Positions 1 to 12,959 of a DNA stretch of 64,000 nt are shown in pieces; position 1 is the stretch's first letter; the number at the start of each line of letters is the position of its first letter. The position numbers and the translations under genes were made by a program. This DNA is from Halicephalobus mephisto. Lineage: Eukaryota; Nematoda; Chromadorea; Rhabditida; Panagrolaimidae. The stretch is from contig SWDT01000154.1 of NCBI GenBank assembly GCA_009193035.1, positions 232,489 to 296,488 of the forward strand. Reading direction: 5' to 3'. The notes under the pieces are model-generated. The model was not told the origin of the DNA, made no database searches, and worked only from the letters and a program-made list of their open reading frames with translations.

Positions 1-573
1 TAATTTTCATTCGTTAAATTAGCTATGAATAAGGTAAAAAATAAATAGATTTCGATGATAGAGAGTATTATCTACGAAAAGATTTGTTTTACTACTGTCA
101 AAATTTCAGAAAATTGTTATGTTCGTTTCTTAAAATCTAGATAAAATTTCGAAAAAGATGTTATTTTGATGTTATCTGTAAAATATTTTAAATAATTTAG
201 ATAAATAATGATTTTTTAAAAATTCAATGCAGCATGTCAAATTAAAAGAATTTTAATTTAGTTATGTGCAAATTACGTGGTAATAACCTGTCGAAAATAC
301 TTGAATTACCTTATATTGTGCAAAAATGGACATTTTTATCAAATTCGTTTTGCTTATGTTAAAATTCCGCTTATGTTGTTGAATAAGGTTGTTTTTTATT
401 CAATCAAGAATGATTACTACGGAAAAAGTGCTAATGGGCATTACAAAAGCCCTTCCGACTTTTCTACAAGTCGGTAAAATACATTGTTGTTAGTTAAAAA
501 CACACTCGACAATATTCCTACATGTGATTTAAATATAATAAAATAATTTTCACTTTAATAAGAATCTACTCAC
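1..573. other. AT-rich intergenic sequence, no gene seen
   Basis: I see no coding sequence here. If the Srh-like exon at 574-814 belonged to a living gene, its next exons would have to lie here on the minus strand. The reverse complement has one weak acceptor near 475, but the sequence after it gives an early stop and no resemblance to the family. Confidence 0.5.
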
Positions 574-814
574 CTGCGGCATATGGTGACAACGGAACAA
601 ATTTGACAATTCCCAGCAGTGTTTCTTGACAAAAACACCACAGAGAATGATTCAATATCAGCCACTTGAAGTTCCCAATCTGTTTAGATTGTGTCAGAAT
701 GACATAAAACAATACAGGAGCTAACATGAACGTAATAATCAATGTGAAATAAGAAAAATAAACATAAAATTGAACAAGAAACGAATCCGGCACAAGGGCC
801 AATATTCCGGGCAT
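574..814 (-). pseudogene. Orphan first exon of an Srh-like chemoreceptor
   Basis: The minus strand from an ATG at 814 encodes 80 residues plus one base before a good GTGAGT donor at 573. The protein aligns with the start of the intact receptor at 16330-17355: both have an aromatic-rich TM1, then FYVI-TQS (FYVILTQS here), then a KW-ILNHS motif leading into TM2, then a proline/alanine stretch ending AAG. This is the N-terminal signature of Srh/Sri nematode chemoreceptors. I could not find the remaining exons in the 573 bases downstream, so this is either a truncated relic or the first exon of a gene that continues off the left edge. Confidence 0.55.
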
Positions 815-1740
815 ATTCGTCTGTATGCTTAGATGTAGATAAATTGTACAAAAACCAAAAGGGCAGGTAAAGTATACCCAATACTAGAACCTACTGAACT
901 GTAACAGTTTTCGAAAACTGGCATTTCTCATTGGATATGTTAAAGTTAATTAAATTTGTTAAGTTAAAAGCAAACATCGTTGAATCGGGAGAGTAGGCAG
1001 TATTTTCTACCGAGTTTTGTTACAGCTGGTAATTATGACCATAAATCTACAGGTGGAAATTTTTTATACATAATGTAGCATTCTTAGTACGTCATTAAAT
1101 AATAAAAATTAAATTTTAAATTTCTCTTATGAAATTCGGAGAAAAAGTGATTTAAAAATAGAATTAACTCCATCAATGCCCTTAGGGCAAGATCGGTAGC
1201 AATGGAGATTAATGTTTTTCTTCATGGAATTTAGGAAATGAGTAACTTTATGTTCTTAGAAATGATAATTCTGTTTTATTTGAAAAGTATTTTTTGAATG
1301 TTATATATTCCAAGTAAATTGTGAAAGTCGTTTTCGTTTAAAATGTGGTATTAATCTTGAACATAGGCGAAAAAATATAAATGTTAATCTTTTTTTGGGC
1401 GTTAAAGTACAAAATTTTTACTTTTTCAAATCCAAAGATAGACAAAAGGAAACAGATAATTTTTTTATTTCATATGTTATTATGAATGAAAATTAGGTCC
1501 CCTAAATTGGAATAATGTGAGATTTTTTACAGTGGAAATTTGATATTAAATCTTTTCTAAAAACTAATTTATCTTTTATAATTGTTCTTCTTCGTCATTA
1601 CGCGATACAAATTTTAAATATTTGTCGTGCATTGTAGAAATTAACTCTTCTGCCTGTGATGCAACATTCATGTTCTAATTTCTATAACATTAATTTAAAA
1701 ATTAAAAAAAGAAAAACATTAAAACGAGTTTATAACTGGT
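815..1740. other. Intergenic, no gene seen
   Basis: AT-rich sequence with scattered stops in all frames. Overlapping open frames around 684-881 are shadows of the Srh-like exon. Nothing else is supported. Confidence 0.5.
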
Positions 1741-2110
1741 GTATAGTGCTTTAAAAGTCATTTTAGGTAAGTTTCCAGTTTTTAATAGTTTTATATAAAG
1801 TTTGATATATTCTTAAAATCCAGAGTTAGTCTTCAGAATCCAGGATTTCGATTTCAGATTCAGAATCTATGGGTTTTATTACATCAGTATGAGTACTTTT
1901 TGTTTTGTTCTAACTGTAGAATTAGGATATAAACATTTGTGATACAAATCTCTGATATATAAATGTTATATGATCCAGAATCCTAGATTCTGAAGGTTAA
2001 CTTCTGACTTTGATTTCAGATTCAGAATCTATGGGTTTTATTACATCACTATGAGTACTTTTTTGGTTCTGATTCTGGAATTAAAATATAAATATTTGAG
2101 ACAGAAATAT
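1741..2110 (-). repeat. Dispersed repeat family R1, inverted copy
   Basis: Two degenerate tandem units of roughly 165 bp, each with the strings ATTCAGAATCTATGGGTTTT and TACATCA-TATGAGTACTTTT. The reverse complement of the same units occurs three times in tandem at about 10905-11385, and a more diverged pair is at about 40060-40410. No open reading frame runs through it. It sits directly upstream of the Sre-like receptor and may contain that gene's promoter. Confidence 0.75.
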
Positions 2111-2307
2111 CACATAGCCCTCCTACTGTATCTGCGGACATATCTTTAGCTATAAAATTGTTCTAGAAAATCGTTCCTAAATTGGTTTTCTGTGTACTTA
2201 TTATCCCAACGGAAATCTCCATTTTTCTTTTTAGTCAAATTGTAATTTTCTAATCATCTTAAATCTTCGTTATTGTGCAAAATAACTTTTTAGAATTAAT
2301 TTTAAAA

Positions 2308-3705
2308 ATGCTCGATATTTTAACTTTTTTCTTATTGTCTTGTAATTTAATTTTAAACTCCATCAGTTTGTTATTTGGCATCATTGGATTATCGAAAGCT
2401 TATATAACAGCCGTTCCTAACATCAACATGAGAATATGTACAGTAGGATGGCTCTTTGGGTTACTGTCAATGGCGACTGGAATGGCTTCATATGCAGGTT
2501 ATTGTTTGATTGAGCAAAAATTGAACTTCAACAACACCTGGGATCTGAGAAGTTTCCAGAGGTCGTTGTTACTGTACGGAGCGTTTTTATTAAGGTTTTC
2601 AACTTTGGCAATCGTCATCGAGAGAGGAATAGCCACGTACATGTTGAAATCGTATGAAGAAAAGAAATTTGGAATTATTCCTGGGTTTTTGATCCTCTAC
2701 TTGGTAAGTACGGTATTTGTGGCATTGGGGACACTTTGCCAAATAGTAGGAAGTTTGAAAACTTTGATAATTTATTTGAATAAATATGCGTAAATCATGT
2801 CAAACAGAACTGATAAAATTTCGCAAATACCGTAATATCAAACACATCATGCCAGTTGGCGGGAAGTTTGAAATTTTTTATTTTTAGAAGATTTTACAAA
2901 TGTTAATTGATAGTTGACTTACTTTAAGCAACATATACAGTACCATTGAGAACATAGTTTCAAGGATTTTCGTAATTTTTTAACTTTCCAGATGACGTTT
3001 CCTGCTCTCCAACTGGCGACTTACTACTACTTTGACCTTACTGGTACGAAACTTACAGCAATGGTCTTGATTTTGGACATTTTCGCATTTACTGTAGGTT
3101 TTTAATTTTTGTAAAAATCATCAAATTTTATTTTAGATTTGTCTCCTTGTTCGTAGTTGGAACAGGAAGTTGTTAACGACGAGGCTTTCTTCGGACATGA
3201 CTTTGTCCGAACGATATCAAGTAACGTACTGTAATTTAACTTTTTTAAGACGACAATTTTAAGATTAACGAAAATGTGAGGTTTTTGCAAATTTTATTTC
3301 CGTCTGCACTTTCGAACTACGTTTACTGTACCTTCCTGGCAGCAATGCACATTGCGGTTTTGCTTGGTCTGCAGATTTCTACAGACAGGAGAATGGTGAT
3401 AACACACTTTGTACGTATACTGTAGAATTAGGGATATTTTAAACCCAAGTGGATTTCAGGGCTACAGTATACTTGTCGCATTGAGTTTGTTTTTCCCGGT
3501 TTTCAGAGAAGGACCCATGTCGAAATACCGTAAAATAAACTGCTTTCGATCTTCTGAAGACACATTTCTCCAGAAGGTACATCCAAACAGAAAAGTCGTC
3601 GAAAAGCCAAACGGAGAAGTCTACTTTGAAAACTACAAAAAGGCTTGGGAGCCGATGAAGAAGGCAAAAATCCACATTGTTTCTTTTAAAGTCGAAAATA
3701 TATAA
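2308..3705 (+). CDS. Sre-family seven-TM chemoreceptor
   Basis: Putative G-protein-coupled chemosensory receptor of the nematode Sre (class epsilon) family, expected in the membrane of sensory neurons. Exons 2308-2703, 2992-3093, 3137-3220, 3264-3410 and 3460-3705 join in phase with canonical splice sites and give about 325 residues; the family usually has 340-360. Diagnostic features are the hydrophobic first helix, the ER-x-x-A-TY motif before a charged YEEKK segment after TM3, and LSERYQ followed by INEN across the exon 3/4 junction. The N-terminus is uncertain: an acceptor-like TTTTTAG ends at 2293 and the reading frame (ELILKM) continues upstream of the ATG at 2308, so a short 5' exon is probably missing from this model. 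Confidence 0.8.
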
Positions 3706-4099
3706 AACAAATTATTATTAAATATTTCGGTACGTATGTTGAAACATCAAATTACCGCCTAAGGGTCATTAATGTCTGTGTTCAAAAAAACTGAATTAAA
3801 TTCATTAATTTTTTTACATTGGATTTAGGAAAATTAAAACTGTAAATTAAAATAAAAAATTTAATTAAAGTCACAGTATACCGTAATATGATGGAGATAT
3901 TTCTGAATAACAAAAGAATCTAAAATTGATTTTAAAAAAGTGTAAATTTTTAATATTGTAATTTTTTGTGGAAAATTTTAATAATGTCTTTATTATTTTC
4001 TAATTTTTTTAATTTTATAATTTTATATTTTTAATATTTTTTTATATTTTTTCTAATTTTTATATTTTTTATATTTTTCCTAATTTTGGTATTTAATGA
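3706..4099. other. Intergenic, AT-rich
   Basis: 3' flank of the Sre-like receptor with T-rich low-complexity sequence (about 4000-4085). No gene seen. Confidence 0.5.
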
Positions 4100-4610
4100 T
4101 TCGTATTTTTAACGTTGACGATCAGAATTGGAAATTCGAATTTAGACTTTGCTTAAAAAACTTCAAATTTTTTCTATCTCAAAACGTGCATTATTTTATT
4201 TGAATTGATGGAACTTGATCTATGAATTTCTTGAAGTAACAAAATTTATATTTTGTTTTAACATGAGATTTCGAATTTCAACTTTGATGATTAACTTTGA
4301 CTTTCGATTTTAACTTTTAACTTAAATTTTAAATTTTAACTTTTAACTTAAATTTTTAACTTTGACTTTTAAATTTGATGATTAACTTTGACTTTCGATT
4401 TTAACTTTTAACTTAAATTTTTAATTTTAACTTTTAATTTTGATGATTAACTTTGACTTTTAATTTTGATGATTAACTTTGACTTTTGATTTTAACTTTT
4501 AACTTAAATTTTTAACTTTGAGTTTGAACTTAAATTTTAAATTTTAACTTTTAATTTTGATTTTTAACTTAAATTTTTAATTTTGATAATACGAAATAAA
4601 GAACACTGTT
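4100..4610 (+). repeat. Degenerate TTAACTTT-type tandem repeat, copy A
   Basis: About 330 bp (4260-4590) built from reiterated 10-25 bp phrases such as GATTAACTTTGACTTT, flanked by non-repetitive ends. The same architecture occurs at 24055-24575: a left flank with GA(C/G)GATCAGA, an array of AACTT-GACTT phrases, and a right flank with TTGATAATACG then ACACTG. These are two copies of one dispersed element, not independent microsatellites. No coding potential. Confidence 0.65.
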
Positions 4611-4959
4611 GAATTTCATAAATTTTAATTTTTTTTAAATCCATGTTTACTGTAATTCTTTGAAGGCATATCAGCAATCTCTATGATATTCACTATTTTA
4701 AAAATTTATAAATTATTTTTTTTTTATTTTCCCCAGAAATGTTGCGGAACTGTTTATTTAATGTAAAACTATTTCCGATCGAAGAGAACAAAAGTTAATC
4801 TGTCATTTATTCCCAAATGTATAAGTTAGAAATCATAAAAATAAATGTTAATCTGGCAGATCAAAGTGATTTTTGTTTTGACTATTTGACATTGTAATCA
4901 CATGCATATTTCCGTGTTTGCAACGGTTTTTTGAATTTGCTGTTTTTTGTCATTCGAAA

Positions 4960-7900
4960 ATGAAAAAAATTTCGAAAATTAAGAAAATTTGGACCATGGG
5001 ATTCCAGAAGGAAAAAATAAATGAAGATCCCCCTACTGCTAGTTTCAGAGATATGGTAAAATTTCGACTTTCATATCATGGTTAATTTTGATTTCAGTTT
5101 CGTTATGCCACTTTCTGGGATTACGTCATCTTAGGATTCGCGATTTTCTGCAGTCTTTGTGCAGGAGTCTGTTTCCCACTGGTCTGCGTCATCATGCAGA
5201 AGGTCCATGCCAGCATCATCCAGGCCCAGACTGCCTTCGACGCCGGGAAAGGAAGCGAAATGATCGATTCCTTAGTCGAAACCGTCATTGAACAATGCAT
5301 TTATGTTGCGATAAATGGGATCATTATGTTTATCTTTGGATACATTTCGGTAGGTCCTTGTAGATTACGGTAAAGCATGTTGCGTGCAATAATAGAATTA
5401 AATTTTGCATTTTTTACATTTTATTTTTATTTCGCACGAAATCAGAGATTACAGTACAAACAAAAAATTTATTAATTATAGTTGTCTCCTTTGATCCATT
5501 TTTCCAGTTGGTAATAATAGAACTAAAACGGTTGAAATTTAACGTCATTCCAAAAAATATTCCAAATATCAAGTAAAAAATTCAAATTTCCCGCCATTTG
5601 GCAAATTGTTTCCAATGCCGCAATGCCCTAAAAAATTAATAAAAATACTTTTTTATTTTAATTTTTTTGTTTTTGGATGCAATTTTGACTTTTTAAATTT
5701 CCCGATTTCCAGATGCTGAGCTTTTACATCCTCTGCGAACGCCAAATGGACAAGATGAGGAAGGAATTCTTCCTCAAAGTGCTCAATCAAGACATGGAGT
5801 GGTTCGACAACACAGATCCCGGAACGTTGATTCAGAACATGGCCAGCGGTTTCGAAAGGATCAGAGACGGAATGAGCGACAAAATTGGACTTTTGATTCT
5901 AGCAACTAGCAGTTTAGCAATTGGGACCATCTATGCCTTTTATATTCAGTAAGTAATTTTTTAATTTTTACAAAAATTATATATTTTTTAATTTTTACAA
6001 AACTTTTTTTGATTTTTACAAAAATTATATATTTTTCAATTTTTTTAATGACTTTAATTTTTTCAAGAATTTTTTGATTTTTACAAAAATTATTTTTTTT
6101 AAAATTTTTTTAATAACTTTAATTTTTACAAAAATTCTTTAATTTTTAATTTTTTTTAGAATTTTTGTAAGAATTATTGAATTTTTTTAGTTGGAAATTG
6201 GCCTTGGTTCTTGTGGCCGTGACTCCGGTGATTGTTTTGTCTTTGTTTCTTTCTATCAGGACCATCATTACCGCAGGCAAAAATCAGCAAAAACAGTACA
6301 GTGCTGCTGGAGCCATTGCTTACGAGGTGATTTCGGCGATCAAGACCGTAATCGCATTCAACGGGCAATATTTCGAAATCGAGAGGTAAATGATAATTTT
6401 CGAATTTTTAAACAGTAATTTCCATTTTTTAAACAAGTTTTTAATTTTTGTTTTAGAATTACAGTAATTTGAATATGAAAAATATACTGTAGTTTCGTAA
6501 TCCTGATGTCATTTTAGATATCGGAAATGTTTGGAAATTGCGAAAAAAATCGGAATCAAAAAAGGAATCGCAACCGGTTTCTACACTGGCCTCTACATTA
6601 CTGTTCTTTACTCTTCTGTCGGATTAGCCTTCTGGTACGGTACTCGATTAGCGATTGCAGGGGATATCCAGCCGGGAGTAGTTTTGGCAGTTTTTCAAGC
6701 AGTGATCTACGGAGCTCTCCAAATCGGCCAAGCTCTGCCGAGTCTTGGCGCCATAACCAACGCCAAAATCGCTGCAGGACAAATTCTGGACATCATCGAC
6801 AAAGTACTGTAAAATAAAAAAATCAAAAAAAATTAAATTTCAGAAACCAAAAATGCTTCCATCAAAGACCCGATTGCGACTCACTTCTTTGACCGGTCAA
6901 GTGATGTTTGAAAACGTTCATTTTTCTTACCCTACCCGACCTACAGTACCCGTACTTGAAGGAATAAGTCTTACAGTGAGTCCAGGGGAGAAAATAGCTC
7001 TTGTCGGGTACTCCGGCTCGGGGAAATCCACAGTGCTGAATCTCTTGATGAAGTTCTATAAGCCGAGTCAAGGCCAGATAAAAGTAGACGACTACGACAT
7101 TGAAAGTCTCGACACGAACTGGTTACGGTCATCCATAGGCTATGTCTCTCAAGACCCGGTGATTTTCTCAGCTACTGTAGAGCGGAATCTCCGGATGGGG
7201 AACGAACTGGCTTCAGAAGAAGAAATCATCAAGGCTTGTAAACTTGCTAACGCTCATTACTTCATCGAAAAACTCCCAAACGGATACGATACCGTAATCG
7301 GCGAAGGGGGCGTAGGTCTTTCCGGGGGTCAGAAACAGCGAATTTCAATCGCCAGAGCAATAGTCAAAGATCCGAAGATTTTGCTTCTAGATGAAGCTAC
7401 TTCGGCTCTGGATTCTGAATCAGAAGCCTTGGTGCAAGAAGCTTTAAACAACTGCAGCTCGGGAAGAACGATGATAACTGTCGCTCACAGACTTTCCACA
7501 ATATGGAACGCTGACAGAATTTTGGTTTTCCATGCGGGACAGATTGTGGAACAAGGGACTCATGAAGAACTGATGAGGTTGAACAAAAATTATCATCAAC
7601 TTGTTCTTGCTCAAAAATTGAACCAGAACGAAGAATCTCAAGAAGAAAAAAACGAAGAAAATTCCGATGAGGACGATCTCAAACGGGCCAATCTGAGATT
7701 TAGCAGATCGTTAAGTAACGTCAAAAGAACAGACCCCACTGCTGACATGGAAGACAAGACGGAAGAACTGGAGAAAGAAGGGGCCCAGAGAGCAAATTTG
7801 TCGCAGATCTTCAGATACTGTAGACCAGAGATGAAATTAATTATTTCAGGAATTGTCATGTCTTTTGTTAGAGGACTTCAATGGCCGTTGTTTGCGATAC

Positions 7901-10335
7901 TTGTGGGACAAATCCTATTGGTGAGTTCAAAACTATAAAAAGTGAGAAAAGTCAGATATATCTCCTCAATTGACGGACTAATTCCGAAATTTCTTTCCAT
8001 AGTTATATTCTCCTCGATATGAGCTTTGATTTGAGTGGTTATTCGATATATCAATCTTACAATATAACTAAGTTATAATAATTATTTGTTTTTGACGCGA
8101 GAAGTTGAGTCTCGGCACGAAAATCGTTTTTTATATTACTTATTTTTTATTTTAAATTTCAGCTGCTTTCGTATGAAGATCCCGTTCTAGCAGCCGCTGC
8201 GAGCAACAGGACATCCCTCTCCTTCATCGTCGTGGGGGTTTTCGGCGGATTAGCGACTCTCATCTCCGGGAGTCTACTCGGAGCCAGCGGGGAAAAAATG
8301 GCTGCTAGATTGAGATTGGCTGTGTTTAGGAATATTCTCCGACAAGATGGTTATTATTTCGATCAAGCAAAGCACTCCGTCGAGAAGTTAACCACTCGTC
8401 TTGGAACTGACGCGCACAACGTCCAAGCAGTGAGTTTTGCACAAAATTTCGAAATTCCATATATCGAAATTTGCTGTTGATATATTGGAATCTTTCCAGG
8501 CCGTGGATCAACGACTTTCTGAAGTCCTCCAAGGAGTGACATCACTCGTAACCGGAGTCGCATATGCTTTTTACATTTCGCCGACAGTGGCTCCGATCTG
8601 CTTGCTCTCAAACATTGTTCTGGCGCTGTTCCAAATTGGGATCGGTGGATATTTAAAGAAACGAGGCCAAAGTGACAGCAAACTAGCAGAACCAGCTTCC
8701 CAGATTGCCGGGGAGTCCATCGCGAATGCGAAAACCGTTCAATCACTCGTTCAACAACTAACAGTCTTTAAAGCATTTTGTGAAGCTTCTGCTGAGCCTT
8801 ACAAAAGAGCCATCTTGAGGGGCTTCTTCCAAAGTTTGATCTTCGCTATAGCCATCTCCTTCACATGTTTCAATTTCGCACTGACTTATTACACAGGGAT
8901 TCTGATGATTCAAGCCGGATACACGACTCCATACCTGCTCTTTCAGTAAGATGCTTTAAAACTTCATATATTTATAAACCTTTTACCAGCATAGGAGCAA
9001 AATTTACATATGAAATTCCAGTAGAAAAAATTATATATAAATTACATTTTTCGAATAGAATTCATATATGAATTTTTATTTTTACTAAATTTCCATATAT
9101 GAATTTTTATTTTTACTAAATTTCCATATATGAATTTTGCTCTTACGATGACAATTAACCCTAATTTATTATTAGAATACAACTTTTTTAACAAATTTGT
9201 TTAATTACGATTTATGAATCGGAACCATTTTCAGGGTCATCGAATCCCTCCACATGGGAGCCATTCTTATTATTGCCGCTGCGAATTACTTCCCTGAGTA
9301 CCTAAAAGCCAGATTATCTGGTGGATTGATGTTCACGATGATGAACCAAGAACCAAAGATAGATTCTCTTTCCGAAGGAGGCATCCGGCACGACATCCAT
9401 GGAACCATAAAGTTAGAAAAACTCAAGTTCTGTTATCCTAATGCAAAACGCCATTTCGCTCTGAACGGCTTCAACCTGACTGCATACAGAGGACAAACAG
9501 TCGCCATCGTCGGGTCTTCAGGAAGTGGGAAGTCAACCGCTGTTCAGTTAATTGAAAGGTACTATGAGCCGTTTTCTGGATCCATCGTGAGTTTTTTATA
9601 TGTTACAATTTAATTTTATTAATATATTATTACCGGTTATTCATATATGAAACTATACTTTTAAGACATAATAATTTAGTTTCATATATGAAATCAGATT
9701 TTTGGAAGATCTAAACTTAGTTCCATATATGGAAAGTCGATAAAAATGATTATACATTGAGTTTATATATCAATTTCTTTGCTTTTTAGTTAATAGACAA
9801 TATCGATATATCCACCATGAATCTCCAACATCTTCGAAGTCAAATCGCTCTAGTAGGACAAGATCCCTTCTTGTTCAACCTCTCCATCAGAGAAAACATT
9901 ACCTACGCCCTTCCAGGTGCCACTCAGGACGACGTCGAAGCAGCCGCCAAATTTGCAAACATCCACAACTTCGTCAAATCCCTCCCGGAGGAGTACGACA
10001 CCAGGATCGGGTCCAAAGGGACGCAACTGTCTGGAGGACAAAAACAGAGATTAGCCATAGCTAGGGCCGTGATCCGTCAGCCGAAGATCTTGCTTCTGGA
10101 TGAGGCGACTTCGGCGTTGGATTCTGAAAACGAACAATTGGTCCAAGAAGCTCTGGACAGATTCAGAGTCGGAAGAACTTGCATCACCATCGCCCACAGG
10201 CTATCTACAGTACAGTCCGCTGATTGCATAATCGTCATGAAAGACGGGAAACTAGTAGAATCCGGATCTCATCAGTCACTACTTTTAGACGATGGCTTTT
10301 ATGCTTCTTTTGTGAAAAAACAATCTTTAACCTAA
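4960..10335 (+). CDS. P-glycoprotein, full ABCB-type multidrug exporter
   Basis: ATP-driven membrane efflux pump with the architecture TMD1-NBD1-TMD2-NBD2. Exons: 4960-5055, 5098-5349, 5713-5948, 6191-6385, 6518-6803, 6844-7920, 8163-8429, 8500-8945, 9235-9586, 9790-10335. All junctions are GT-AG and in phase, giving about 1250 aa, close to the usual ~1280. NBD1 has Walker [10 protein letters not shown] near residue 410, signature LSGGQKQR near 514 and Walker [13 protein letters not shown] near 534. NBD2 has GSSGSGKST near 1044, LSGGQKQR near 1149 and the same Walker B near 1168. An acidic linker rich in E, N and D (7630-7790) joins the halves. Both ATP sites look catalytically complete. Worms have many pgp paralogues; I cannot say which this is. 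Confidence 0.96.
8960..9775. repeat. CATATATGA palindromic repeats in P-glycoprotein introns
   Basis: The intron at 8946-9234 holds two to three head-to-tail ~33 bp units of TATATGAATTTTTATTTTT followed by ACTAAATTTCCA (about 9066-9140). The next intron (9587-9789) carries several more CATATATGA-centred palindromes. The coding exon 9235-9586 lies between them and is free of the motif. The same motif dominates an intron of the SLC26 gene (20740-21245). Confidence 0.6.
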
Positions 10336-10904
10336 ATAATTCAGCAAATAATAGAAATTTTCTAAAGATTTTAAAAATAAAAACTTTCAAAAAGTTAAAA
10401 AAGTTAAAAAAAACAAAAAAATTAAAATTAAAAAAAAATTTTTAATAAAACTTTTTAAATAATTTTAAAAAATAAAAATTCGTTTCGAGACTTTTGTAAC
10501 TTGTTTTACTAATGGAACAGAACGCCAAATATGCACATTTATGTTTGAAATTTTTTAAAAATGATTTTTTATTTTTTAAATTTAAATAATCTCCGACAGT
10601 TTCTTCGGTTGTACGTGACAAAAATAAAACCGCATTTTTGCAATGTTAGAAAAATACACTAAGTGATCGGATTATCGCTTTTGGTGAATAACTAATCAGC
10701 AACCGAGGGTTCAGTCACAAGGGGTTCAGTAGTTCATTTTTGCAGAGTTACGTGGGCAATTCAAATTCATTTTTTGTGCTTACGGCGGAATCAATGGAAA
10801 ATAAAAATTTATAATTTTATCAGGACGATAAAAATGACAAGTTTATGAAAATTTTATAAAACTTTTTTGTTGAAATTTTAATGAAAATTAAGTTATGCCA
10901 CTTT
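10336..10904. other. P-glycoprotein 3' flank and intergenic sequence
   Basis: A-rich low-complexity sequence follows the stop codon (10370-10470). An AATAAA at 10376-10381 is a possible polyadenylation signal but the base composition makes it weak. No gene seen to 10904. Confidence 0.4.
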
Positions 10905-11385
10905 TCTGTCTTAAATATTTATATTTTAATTCCAGAATCAGAACCAAAAAAGTACTCATACTGATGTAATAAAACCCATAGATTCTGAATGTGAAATCAA
11001 AGTCAGAAGTTAACCTTCAGAATCTAGGATTCTGGATTATATGACATTTATATATCAGAGATTTGTATCACAAATGTTTATATCCTAATTCTAGAGTTAG
11101 AACAAAACGAAAAGTACTCATAGTAATGTAATAAAACCTATAAATTCTGAATGTGAAATTAAAGTCAGAAGTTAACCTTCAGAATCTAGGATTCTGGATC
11201 ATATAACATTTATATATCAGAGATTTGTATCACAAATGTTTATATCCTAATTCTAGAGTTAGAACAAAACGAAAACTGCTCATACTGATGTAATAAAACT
11301 TATAGATTCTGAATTTGAAATCGAAATCCAGGATTCTGAAGACTAACTCTGGATTTTAAGAATATATAAACTTAGTGTGTATATT
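10905..11385 (+). repeat. Dispersed repeat family R1, three tandem units
   Basis: Three tandem units of about 160-165 bp beginning near 10949, 11114 and 11274. They share AGTACTCATA, GATGTAATAAAAC and AGAAGTTAACCTTCAGAATC. The block is the inverted counterpart of 1741-2110, so the Sre-like and P-glycoprotein genes sit between inverted copies about 8.8 kb apart. No coding potential. Confidence 0.75.
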
Positions 11386-11614
11386 TTGAATACAATGTAT
11401 TTGATATATCATAATCATCCTAATATATCCATACATTAAATATAATATATCACTATTAAGTTAAAGTATAAATACTTTAAATATAATATATCCATACATT
11501 AAATATAATCAATATCATACTTGATAATTGGTATATCGAACATAGTGTATTTAATAAATAAAAATCATTTTAATGTATTTATATATTGTACACCACGTAC
11601 CCATTTTTTGTGTG
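11386..11614 (+). mobile_element. Partial MITE with CACACAAAAAA-type terminus
   Basis: The right end (about 11595-11614, ...ACCCATTTTTTGTGTG followed by TA) matches the right terminus of the element at 46033-46461. The interior is the same kind of ATATATTGAATACAATG sequence. I could not place a left end, so this is probably truncated. Confidence 0.5.
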
Positions 11615-12295
11615 TAAATGGACCCGATTATGGTACTTGTCTTTCTTTATCTCTAAAATCTAAGACCCTCCCTCATTTATTCCGAATAGTTTCGAAGAAA
11701 CATTTTTATTTTTTTAATCACTTTTCCAATCTGGATGGACTTAGTTTAGAAATTGCAATAAATTTTTAAGTCTACAATTTCAACGTTTATGATTGCAATA
11801 CTATCCGACTTAGTAAAAAAACATGTTTTGATGATAAACGATCAAACAACAGCGAAATCCAGTCGGAAATTCTTGAAGCAAAACTTATTTGATTGATTTT
11901 TGGATTTACAAAATCATCTGATTTCTTGATTCTCTGTCATAGTGTTTTTTGTTTTTGGATTTAAATTTTGGAAGAAATTTTTGTTCTAGAACAAAAACAA
12001 ATCTCTTTAAACTAGTAAAAGTAAATTTCGAAATAGTTTTTAAACAATTTTAGTTTATAAATTTTCAAAGTTACAGTACATTCGGAAGATGTTAGTATAA
12101 TTTAAAAAGTCTTTGATGATTAAAGAATCACGTTACAGTAGCCATTTTTGAAAATGATGAACTTCTTTGATCTCGAGATGATCAGTATTTTTTGAAATAT
12201 TTTTTTATTTATAATTCAGAATATTTCAAAGAAGTGCGAAAATATCCAATGATTTTTGATATTGTGGAAATCTGAGATAAAAGTGGGACTAAATT
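11615..12295. other. Intergenic, no gene seen
   Basis: AT-rich sequence with no ORF having splice sites or recognisable protein similarity. Confidence 0.45.
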
Positions 12296-12740
12296 TTGCC
12301 ACTTAATGCAAGAATAAAAACAGAAAGTATATTAATAATCTGTATTCTAATAATAAAACAGATAAAAATTATTATAAAACTCCCACAGAAGACAACCGAA
12401 TGTCTTCCTCATATCCTACAGTATCCCACACTTCCTGATATTCAGGTTATTACTTCTGGTTCTTTTTCTATTCTATTTTCTGTTTCAACAATACCTTTGA
12501 CAGCTCAAATGCAGATCAAAGATAGTGTTCATTTTCAATCAATATTTTCATTAAAACTCTTTTTTGAGATAATGGCTGTTAAGATAGAAAACAGAAGTAG
12601 AATAATCTGTAGTAGAACAACAAGAATACGATTTACATATTTCCTGTCCCATAATACAACCAAGTATTTCACTTATGCCCTACAGTACCCCACGCTTCCT
12701 GATATTTAGGCTCTCACTTTTGGTTTTTTCCAACTTTACT
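12296..12740 (+). repeat. Dispersed repeat family R2, two tandem copies
   Basis: Two units about 260 bp apart, each ending in a conserved core: CCTACAGTATCCCACACTTC at about 12414 and CCTACAGTACCCCACGCTTC at about 12679, both followed by CTGATATT-AGG. Further copies are near 15320, 17610 and 23685. A 137-codon open frame that runs through both copies is repeat-derived and not a gene. Confidence 0.7.
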
Positions 12741-12959
12741 TTTTTGTCCTGACAGTAAAGTCACGATATTTATGAAAAATCACGTTTTTGTTTATCCTTA
12801 GTAATCTGAACCTTGTGTTTCGGTCAAACATCCATCTTCCAGCTGCAAAAGAAATATTTCGAAATAAACAATTGTTCCAAAATCCTTAATCACTTTTCGC
12901 TTTTAATCTTCGATCAATTTTAATCCAACTAAATTAGATATAACACCTGACAAGGACGT

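Noticed and set aside
2275..2307. GTG start for the Sre-like receptor
   Set aside because: Nematode genes start at ATG. The in-frame residues upstream of 2308 more likely come from a missing 5' exon joined at the acceptor ending at 2293.
12296..12709. 137-codon open frame
   Set aside because: It spans two tandem copies of repeat R2, with the same peptide (QYPTLPDI) at both copies, and has no gene-like splice signals or start context.
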